Origin: Pseudorasbora parva
Lineage: Eukaryota; Chordata; Actinopteri; Cypriniformes; Gobionidae
Length of the DNA stretch: 64,000 nt
Direction of reading: 5' to 3'
Assembly (NCBI RefSeq): GCF_024679245.1
Contig: NC_090180.1
Coordinates: 12,313,507 to 12,377,506, forward strand
Positions 1 through 10,100 of the stretch are shown piece after piece; the first letter of the stretch is position 1, and each line of letters starts with the position of its first letter. A program made the position numbers and the translations under genes. Under the pieces are notes generated by a model. That model saw only the letters and a program-made list of their open reading frames with translations, made no database searches and was not told the DNA's origin.

Positions 1-219
1 GGATAAAACATAAAAAATAAAAAAAATAACCAAAAATAACTATTTCATTTGAAATTTGGCATAATAGAACTAAAATTAAACTGGAAAACTAGGAAACTGT
101 TGATAGAGTAGTGCCAGAATCTTAACTAGTCCTTAAATGATAAATGAAAGAGAAAAAACAACTGAAATGAAATTAACAATAGATAAACAAAAAGAGATAG
201 ATTGCTAACGATAACATAC

Positions 220-253
220 CGAAGAGGGTAAACAGACTTTGGGGCGTAACCAT
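220..253 (-). CDS. ptbp2: ptbp2 coding exon 10 (34-nt regulated exon)
   Basis: 34 nt between acceptor TCTCCTTCTAAAG and donor GTATGTTATCG. It reads [11 protein letters not shown] plus one base, the start of the RRM3 first helix. In mammals the matching 34-nt exon of PTBP2 is skipped when PTB proteins bind nearby; skipping shifts the frame and sends the mRNA to nonsense-mediated decay. Its length here (not a multiple of three) is preserved, so the same logic can work in this gene. Confidence 0.93.
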
Positions 254-1205
254 CTTTAGAAGGAGAGAAGAGCAAGCAGCGTAAGACAGGAAGAGAGAAG
301 AGTCGAGGTAGAGCGGAGATGAACAGATCATCCATAACGGAGGGTGGTTTCCCGTAGAATGGTGAGGTGGTCATGGAGCATGGGTCAAGGCAGTTAATTG
401 GGGCAAGTCGGTCCGAGGAGGAACATTTGTTTTGGTTCAGGCACAAAGCATGAATGGGTGGAGGGCGGGGAGACAGGATTGCAGGAGAGAAAGGGCCAAC
501 CAATCACAGAGGAGTCAGAAGAGGAGAGGGAAAAGGAGGGGTTGGAAGCAGCGTGGAATAAAAGGGAGAAAAAAAAAAAAAGTTGGAAGGGGGGACAAAA
601 ATAATATACAGGTCAGTACATAGGAAATGCAGGAGTTTGGTCAGAAAATGGCAGGGTTCTCTTTTTTTGTTCTTTTGCTTCCCCCGACTATGTTTAACAG
701 TGCCAAACGTAGTCACCCGAGACCGAACGTGGGCAGGGCACATTTACTCAGGCTAACTGCAGCACAGAAACGCTGAGAGGAGGCAAAGCATGCAGAGAAA
801 GTGGAAAGCTTTGGTATGAGGAAGCGTTAAGAAACAATAACCAAACAAAACAGCAGCCTATAGCTGTAAAGGGGCGGGGCCATGCAGCGGTTAGGCATGA
901 AAACCACCTTGCAGAGTTATGGCATCAATAGAGAGCACGTCATGTCGAAAAACTCCACAAACCCACAAGTGTTTGGGAAAACAAAAACCATGATGGGGAA
1001 ATTACTGGGACACTTCAAAAAGACAGAGAAATCATAGTGAGAGAGAGTGTGAGAGAGATGAGAGAGGCGGGTGGGGCTACCACGTTTCATACCAACTTTG
1101 AATAGCTTAGAGAGAGGCAGTGGAGCATCAGGAGAGGAAGAGAGAGATACAGCTTAGAGAGAAAAGACAGTTAGATATTACTTCCAGACAGAGCGCTTGT
1201 GAAAA

Positions 1206-1295
<90 letters not shown>

Positions 1296-4050
1296 CCAAA
1301 GAGAGCCAAAGAGAGAGAGAGCCAGAGAGAAGGGAGAGGGGGAGAGATAAAGAGAGAGGAGAGACAGTGATCAAAATTTGCACAGAGGAGAGACTGCAGA
1401 GAGACCCTCCATTTTGACGAAAACCTTACTGAGAATGCTTTCAGTATATTTCTGCAAGTATAAATGTCACAATAGAGAACAAAGAGCTACAGGTTTCAAT
1501 TCATTACTACTCACTATCAATTCACTACTAACGGCAAATATACTGAAATAACATTGAACATAATATATGAAATACACTGAGGATGGAAATGAGACAGGTC
1601 AATCTGAATTCATGTCAAGACAAGTCACCTGCTCAGTGTTTATCATGTGAGACTGAATACATCATTCTGATTCTAATTCACATTAGAAAAGTGACTGAAA
1701 TGACTTTGAAATCAGCTTCAAAACATCCAGCAAGAGAGCAAAGTCAACATGGGAATGCGATTACAGTGTTTTTGGGATAAAGAAAGCCCTGATTATATAT
1801 TTAGCAGGGCTGGGTAGTGGCACTTATCATTTTTTCATGAGGTGCATTGTGAGACAAACACTACAGGATCACTTTAAAGGGATAGTTCACACACAAATTT
1901 AAATTGTAATATAATTAACCCACCCTCATGCCGTTTTAATTTACGCTTTTATTCACATATAAACACTGATCATTCCACATACATCAAGCTGGGATCAAGC
2001 TCAAAACCCATGAGGTGTATGTGCGCTGCTCTACGTTTATATGTGAATAAAAGACTAAATGAAAACTTGTTCATCGTATCAAGGCTGGAATTCAAGACAA
2101 GACTCTTGAAATATGAACAGATTTTAAAATAGCAGGCATCATACTATTTCCGAAATTGTAAATGGTTACAGGGAAAAAAAGGGCATTTTAGACTAAATGA
2201 CTGAGGATTATATATTACTAGACTTTTAAGTTGGTCCAAAGCCGAACACACTTGCACAGAAGCATGCACCTTGTTGCTAGAAGACACATGACAAATTAAA
2301 ACAATTACGTTATATACAGCTCTGGAGCATGTTCCTCCCCTGGTTTTTGACCATTCCCTCTTCTTATTATTATAATACAGTAACTACATGGCAGTGTTAA
2401 CATCCTTTCAGAGATCACATTATCACTCGTTATCATTCACAAACCTTTCAATTCTGGTTGGGATGACCAAAATCTTATTTCATGATACGAGTAATTTAAT
2501 ATTTTAAATGTAATTTTATAATTATAATATAGATTTTTAATGTTATCTTTGTTTTTAAAAATAAGCAAAAAAATGCTAATTACAAATATGACTAAAACAA
2601 TGCTTTACACTGTGTCTAAACAGTGCCTAGGTCTATTTAACAGTAGCACGTCAAGAAAGAAATTAAATAATCAAATATAAAACTGCTTAGGCCCCGATCA
2701 CACAGAACGCGTTTTTGCAGCAAGAGGTGCCTTTTTTGAATGGATTTCGGTTGGCAGAGAGCGTTATGTGCGCTGCTTATGCGCCCTGGGCGCCTCGCAC
2801 TTTTGAAGGAGCGCTCCGAGCGCATGAAGTTGAAAAAAAGTCAACTCTGAGCGGAAAAGCACGCAACATCATCGTGCTTATTTTCTGTTGTTCAATCGAA
2901 TGAATGAAGAGGCGGGCCTTCCATTGTGTTGACCGTTACATTGATTTGACTGACAGAACAGGTGATTCGGGGGTTGCCTAGAAACATTTTCGAACCTGAA
3001 AAACGCGTTCGGTGTGATCGGGGCCTTAGTCTTCACTCTATAATTTAACTATACACTGATTCTTAATAAATATATTTTAGTTATTTAGCCAAGCATGTGG
3101 TGGTTTTCTATTCTTCGTTGTTGTTTGATGACCATTAATCACACAAATATTAGGACTGTATAAAGACTTGCACGGATCTAACTACATCAACTGTATACGT
3201 TCACTAAAGATATCCGACTGTGTTTACCTGAATACTCGCCAGGACGTGCATTTTGACATATTTTTGACCATTAAAACCCAAACAATAATCCTTGAAAGAA
3301 CTGAATCACGATAACGTTGTCTAAATGGCGTGTGCGCACGCTTCAGGTCAGAGTCCGGCTCGAGCACGTCCCGCGCTGCGCTTTATTTTCTCATATTTCT
3401 GGTGCTTTCTCTGTCATGCGCGCCACGAATATATTTAACTCTTCTACTTCCAATGTTTAGTGAACGGTGGAAGCAGAGCACTGCACCCACGTCCTGACAC
3501 CTGCTGTTACACATCGACGCAAATTAAGAAATACAGCTCATATTAGCACTGTCCTCCTTAAAGTACCGGTACTAATAAAATTCCATATCGTACCGTTTGT
3601 AATAGCAGGGTATCGCAATACTTGTCTAGTACTGGTATATCGTGCTACACTATTTCTATGGCATCTCTGTCAAAGCCTAATTAGCTGGTGAAGTGGATTT
3701 ACTTAGAGTTAACGAAAGTTATCACAAGCATTATAACGTTTAAAGCGGATGTCATAACAAATGTCAATAGGTAAACAAGTGGTTCATTCATAAATCCGTC
3801 AGATCTTAGCGGAACACAGAGCACAACGAGCGCAGAGCTGTAAAGGGGCATGGATACATAAAGTCTATATGTCTAAAATCATGATATGTTTTGACTGTGG
3901 GGGTCCTAATGCTTAGAGATTTACACTGGTAACCCGAGGGTTGCGGGTTCGATTGTCAATAAGGAAATGTAGATGGAGGAGTGAATGAACAGATCTCTTC
4001 CACCATCAGTACCCACAAGTATTGAGCAAGGCACCTAACCCCACTACTCC

Positions 4051-4121
<71 letters not shown>

Positions 4122-7100
4122 AACGGTTTGCAGCATGCGAATGCTCAGTACTCACTGCTTCTAATGTGTGTGCTTTAACTCGGATGGGTTAAATGCAGGA
4201 CAAATTGGCAGTGAGGTGCTATAAATGTTTTTACCTGTGGTTATCATGATCTACAGATGTATGACACTATGGAAAACCAATTTTAATCAGTTATAGCTAA
4301 TATTTAGATTTAACCCCCCCAAAAATGAGGTTAAAATATTTACAGATGTTAACATTTTAGCTAATAAAAAAAAATACATTTACATCTGCATCTCAAGCTA
4401 GTCAACTCAAATTACTGTCAAATGTGTATTTCAAGAAACAAAACATGATGCAACAAAAACAGGTGCTGGTGCCACCATCTGCAGAACTTGATGCTGGCAC
4501 AGGTGCTACTTCTCTCAAATGTTAGACCTGAGAGAGAATATTAAATGTCTTCATCCGTGCTATGAAAAGTAACAAAAGTCTTACGGGTTTGGAATGGCAT
4601 GATGGTGAGTAAATGATGAAACTTCCCATTTTATAGGTAAACTATCCCTTTAATTTTTCACATTTGTATTATTTTGGCCCATTACAGGTTACAAGAAAAG
4701 CAAATATTCTGTAATATTATGCAAGATTTGGAATGATGAGTATACTAAAACACTGAAAGCATAAATGTGTGGGGCAGCTGCTAATTATGCATTGAAAGCA
4801 TCTTGGGATTAAGAACTGATATCGGATCTTTAAATTGATCAATATGTTTTCACCCAGCCCTAGTACTTCCTGGAAAAACATCTTTAAATTAAACAATCTT
4901 GAAAATGCTTATATCACCAAGAATCCCTTTTTTTTATGTTTGAATCTTGCAACACAGCAACGTTTCAAGCATGTTAACATTGCTCTAGTCCCAAATGTCA
5001 TGAAGGTGATGTTGAGGCCCTTTGAACTAAAAAATGATCTTAAACAGATGAGGACTGAACATATACAACCTGAGACATACAGTGTACTGGTGACCTGATT
5101 GACACAATGAGAAGACTGTGAATAGAGAGAGTAGGGACCCTTTTGCGAGTGGGTGTTTTGTGGAGGTGTACTGACCTCATCGTTGAGGTTGCTGACCAGG
5201 AGCACTCCGCCAGGTACCGAATGTCCGGACAGTGCCACCCTCCCTGCAGCCGCCGCCGCCGCCGCCGCCGCACTCAGGGGGCTGATGGCCCCTACAGAGA
5301 GAAAGAAGAAGAGAGGAAGGACCGTGTCAGCCCACATAACCAAGAAGAGCTGACGGCTCAGCATCTCAGCCCCATCTGCCCTGTGGCCATGCATTCTAAC
5401 TGTCTGCACCCAACGCACCAAGCACATCTAGTTATCCAGCCAACACCACACACCTCAGGCAAACCCACATCCCAGAGTCAATATCTGCCACTAGGCAGAT
5501 CGCTATCTAAACCGATTTCACACAGACTGGTGCTCTGGAGCAATATCCGAAAAAACGAAATTGCTTTTTGGGTCCCTTCTGCTTGCTGTAGTTAGCCGCT
5601 CCATAGGCCGCACTCTGCTTTAGCTAAAGAGAACTTGTGTTTGGCAGTTTGGATTGCCAGTCTGTCTGAAATACGGGCCTCTAATTAGTGTGTGTCAATC
5701 TATTACGTCAGGCCCATAATGCAGAATAGAAGGGCTTATTGTTGCAGCTTCAGATTTATGCTTTGACAAATAGCGACACTGTTTATGAATACTGCATGTC
5801 AAGTCAGGACAAATGGTTGGGGTGGTTTTAACATGAAAGCCCTGCCAATTCTGACAGCACTGGAAAAGTCCCTGTCCTTCAGAGGGAAGAGCGCATTCAA
5901 GTAGGGTTAGAAAATCAAAAGGAAAAAAGGAAAGTAAATGGAAGCATAGGTACCTAGAGAAGATGGAAACCCTCCACCACTAGAGTAGGAAGTTACCATT
6001 CCAGAGGGAGTACCTAAGGAGAACGTGTACAGTCAAAGTCTTACGGGATCAAACACAGACTGGGGGCCGTGGAAGCGGCAAAAACGTAAAGCAACGTGTT
6101 TGAATGGCACATCAATTAGACGGGATTGCATTTCAGGCACCATTGACCCATTTTCCACAAAGAACTAGAAAACTTTCATGAATCACAATAGAGGGGAAGC
6201 ATTCATTCACACCTCTACCCTGCTCTGAAACTAAAGCTATGCAGACAGGAGATGATGATGCATGTCAGAGAATGACAGGGTAGATGGGTCTTAAAGGTGT
6301 GATTGAGCAACGCTTGTGTTAGAGGCACACATGAGAGCGGTTTCTAACATACCGAGCAGGGAGGTGGAATCTTTGCTGAGAGCGGCGGCCACTGACGGGT
6401 CCACCGCTGGTTGGCCATCTCCTGCGGGCAGCTCAGGCCGGGTGTAATCCCGGCTTTTATCGTTGTTGTATTTTACGTTCAGGTTGACCAGCTTGGAGAA
6501 GTCAATGCGCAAAGTGCAGCAGGAGTTGTATATGTTCTGGCCATCCAAAGACTTTAATGAAAGAAACCGAACAAGAGAGATTGAAGATGAGTTTGTATAT
6601 TCTATGACAAGGGTGAAAAAGGGTAAGAATAATTACATCCAGCGCATAATGTAGGGCCCAGGCTAAAAGTAATAAAAACGCCCCTCTACAAGTAATGACA
6701 ACTGCAGTCATTTCATCACATAAATGAAAGAAAGGTACTAAACCAACATATGACTGGATCATAATTTGCCTGTGGCCATAACCATCACATTAAAAATCTC
6801 ATAACAGTGCTTTGGCACATCATTACACATTTATGGAGTTTGCGGTGGTTTCAATCCTCCTCTTCGTCCACTCACCAGTTTGGCCTGCTGGGCATTTACT
6901 GGGTCACTGAACTGAAGAAGAGCCTGGAACTGATTATTTTTGGTGAATGTGATTATCTTCATGACGGTCCCAAACTTTGAGAAGATCTAAGAGAGAACAG
7001 TGCAAAGTCCTGTTAATATGGAGGCATGAATGTGTAAAAATACATTTGGCTTGTTTTTTTAACTGCAGTTTATTCCAGATGGATGCCTGCTGTGGGCAGT

Positions 7101-10100
7101 GACCTGTTGGAGGACGTCCAGGGTGACTGGGTAGAACATGTTGTCGATGATTATTCGCAGTACTGGGCTGGGGGCAGGTGTTAACACACTCTCACCAGCC
7201 GTGTCCGAGCTTGGAGAGCCGCCCTCCTGGACCGCCGACACCGCCTGCAGCACGGCCTGAGCTCGCTTCAGAAGCAAAGCAAGGGAACAGATTAGTACTG
7301 GAGCAATGCCAGTTACACACTTCCGTTGATGCTATATTTTACTTACGAAACGTTAAAACAAGGAGGAGTGTGTTTTCTAACCTGGTTGAGTGCACTGTCA
7401 GTCTTGAGCTCTTTGTGGTTGGAGTACTGAATGAACACTGGGACATTACGCACTTGAGGTGTAACAGCTGTGTAGTAGTTCACCATGGTAACAGCTGCTT
7501 CCTCTGTTCCCAGCTCCAAAAATGCCTAATCGTGGGAAAGTGTTAAAAATAAAAAAAACAAATGGCTAAGCAAAAACTTTGTTCATTCAATTTGCAAACA
7601 GGTTCTGACAAGCCATTTTAAGAACTAAATTGAATCTCAGAAGACTCATCTCAACAGGAGCTGGGTTTAATGCTCCTCACCACCACCACCCATCACATAC
7701 CTGATTTTTGCCTTTAAGCATCAGGATATTAGTGACCTTTCCAAAGGGCAAGCCCAGGGCGATGACCTCAGTCTCAGAAACCTCATTGGGGAGTTTCCGA
7801 ATATGAATGACTCTAGACGGTGGGCTATCCATGCTGTCCTCCACCCTCAGTTTCTTACTGTCACCTCCATTAGCTGTCAAATAAATCAAAAATACAGCTT
7901 TTATGTGTTTTTATCCGGTTTATATGACATTTAAAAAAGAACAATATATATTGTTTGACAATAACTTGGGAAATTATCAAAAATACACTGTTTGAGCGCA
8001 TTAGATCATCTGCTGTAAGCAACAATGAATTTTTTCCATATTCTATTTGTAATTCATGAATAAGGGAAAATGTAGTTAAAAAAAAGTCACATCTGTATAT
8101 GAATTAACATCCATTCACACAAGAAGTGCTCTCATATTTTGCTTGCACACTTTTTAATTGTTGGTCTATATATGCTTGTCAGGTGAATGTTATTGGCCAT
8201 TTTGCAGTACCTTGCTGTTTTTCAGCATTTCACACCATAAGCATCACGTTTTAAAGAAAGCTTGTCAAGTGAAAAGTAGTTTTAGAAGTACCACATTGCA
8301 TCTCACGTTCATTTTAAGATCTTGTTGTTAATTTATTTGCGCTCCATATAATTATTGTAAAAGAACGTGTAAATGCCCCATCCTGTCTAAAGGTTTTTTC
8401 ATATACAAACACCCACTAAAGTAGGCTAGTAAAATAACAAAGCTCGTTCTATTCTGAGTTGAGACGTTTCCACAGATATACACTGTTCATACACAATTCA
8501 CAATTGTTCATACACAATTTTATGATGTTGCACAGAGTCCTACAATGATTATATTATATTATATTATAAAATGAAAATGTATAATTCCTCAACAAACTAA
8601 AAAAAGTGTGTTAAAATTTGTGTGAATTTCTTATTTTTTAATCAAATAAAATATTAAGAATAAATTATATTTCCCAAAAATAAGAATGCTCATATTTTTT
8701 TTATTTTTGTTCTTTAGACAAAAATTAAGAATTGAAATACTTGAAAAGAATGCTCTTTAAAATCAATCATCAATAACCTTGTAACGTTATGATAACTACC
8801 AACTTGTGGGATATCCCCAAAAAGTGAAATTTTTAATGAATTTATTGGGCTGTTTAAAATGTAAAATTACAAGCTTATAAAACTTGTTGCAATAAATACT
8901 GTATCAAATACTTCAGTAGTCTTTCCCATGCACGCAGTTTACGTTGGCCCATGATTTTTATCCAAACCTACCAAGGGCCGTGTTTCCACTGTCAGGCCAA
9001 AAGCGAGCATGCTAGTGTGCCAGAGCCAATCGCACATCCACTCTCACTTCCAGAGTTTGATCATGCCTCCTCGGGCTTCCTTGGGGTCAATGGCAAGGAT
9101 TTTTGGCCCTCTGAATACCATGGTCCAAAGTGGGCCAACTGGAGCTTGAGGAGTGGTTACGGACAAAGGCGAAGTTTATCAGTCAGGAGATTTAACATTT
9201 TTCAGGCTACCAGCTCAACTCAACATGTAAGATTTTTTTATTATTATTCAGCTCAAAACACTTTCAGACACCAGCGAGTTTTTGAAATAACGTCCAATTA
9301 CGATCTGATGGGAATTCTGATGGAAAATACCAGAGACCACTTGAACGAATGATTATAACGATTATATTTATAATCATAAATGACTATAATCGTGTATTTA
9401 TTTGGTTTTATGGTTCATCTGTCTTTTCCCTGTGGCTTTTTTGATACCGTACTTCTGCATCCGCACATTTCAGTATGAGTCATCTCTGGTTAACTCATAA
9501 AACTCACAACTCCTGTTATCTGTCCGTGAGCTCCCTCTGTTGCTCTGGCAGAAAGGATAACATTGTAGCGAGTCGGAAGAGATCTGTGGTAACAGTGGAA
9601 ATGCTGCTTGATTTTGGCCATGCAGCTCAAAGTCCAAGGCTATTGGCCCTGCCCGGCATGTGGTTAGCCCTGACTCACACCAGCTCAAAAATGGAAAGGC
9701 ACCCTTTGAGACCTTTCTTTCTAGCGCTAATTTCCTGTACTAGAACCTCCAGCTCCTACTTACAGAAGTTTTTATTTTTATTTTCTTCCTCCAATGTCAA
9801 ATGAGCTGAATTGTTACAGCAAGTAAATTCTCATATGACTTAAATAAATTAATGATCTTACACACTTTACAATCGAATAAATGACCAGGATGTCAATGCA
9901 ACATTAAAAATAAAAAATTATAAAACGATACCTTTAAAATAAAAAATAAAAATGAAGATGTTCCTTTAAAAAAAAATTTTTTGAATACAATAATTTTTCA
10001 AGAAATGCACTTAGGAACATTCTAACGAAATTAGAATTTATCTTAAGAAAATATTTTTTCTAAAATCCAACCCCAAATTTGACGTTTAAAAGACTGCATC

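Larger units (their letters stand above)
1874..4653. mobile_element. Possible long TTAA-flanked element in ptbp2 intron 9
   Basis: TTAA plus AGGGATAGTT at 1874-1887 is mirrored by AACTATCCCT plus TTAA ending at 4653, and both ends continue into the 'actcaccctcatgcc' type arm seen in fish MITEs. The interior holds a smaller Harbinger-type MITE and a SINE. The large span could instead be two separate half-elements facing each other. Confidence 0.4.

Noticed and set aside
126..503. 125-residue minus-strand frame at the left edge
   Set aside because: It overlaps the 34-nt ptbp2 exon in the wrong frame and owes its openness to the pyrimidine-rich intron.
1120..1383. Arginine/glutamate and leucine/serine repeat proteins on both strands
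   Set aside because: They are translations of the GA microsatellite.
3938..3962. tRNA gene suggested by 'gggttcgattgtc'
   Set aside because: Only a box-B-like word is present, with no cloverleaf; it belongs to a tRNA-derived SINE.
4909..5427. 172-residue minus-strand frame
   Set aside because: Only the part matching 5176-5291 is real (ptbp2 exon 9); the rest is intron read through.
8951..9352. 133-residue plus-strand frame inside ptbp2 intron 3
   Set aside because: No domain, wrong strand for the host gene, and the surrounding block looks like an old repeat.
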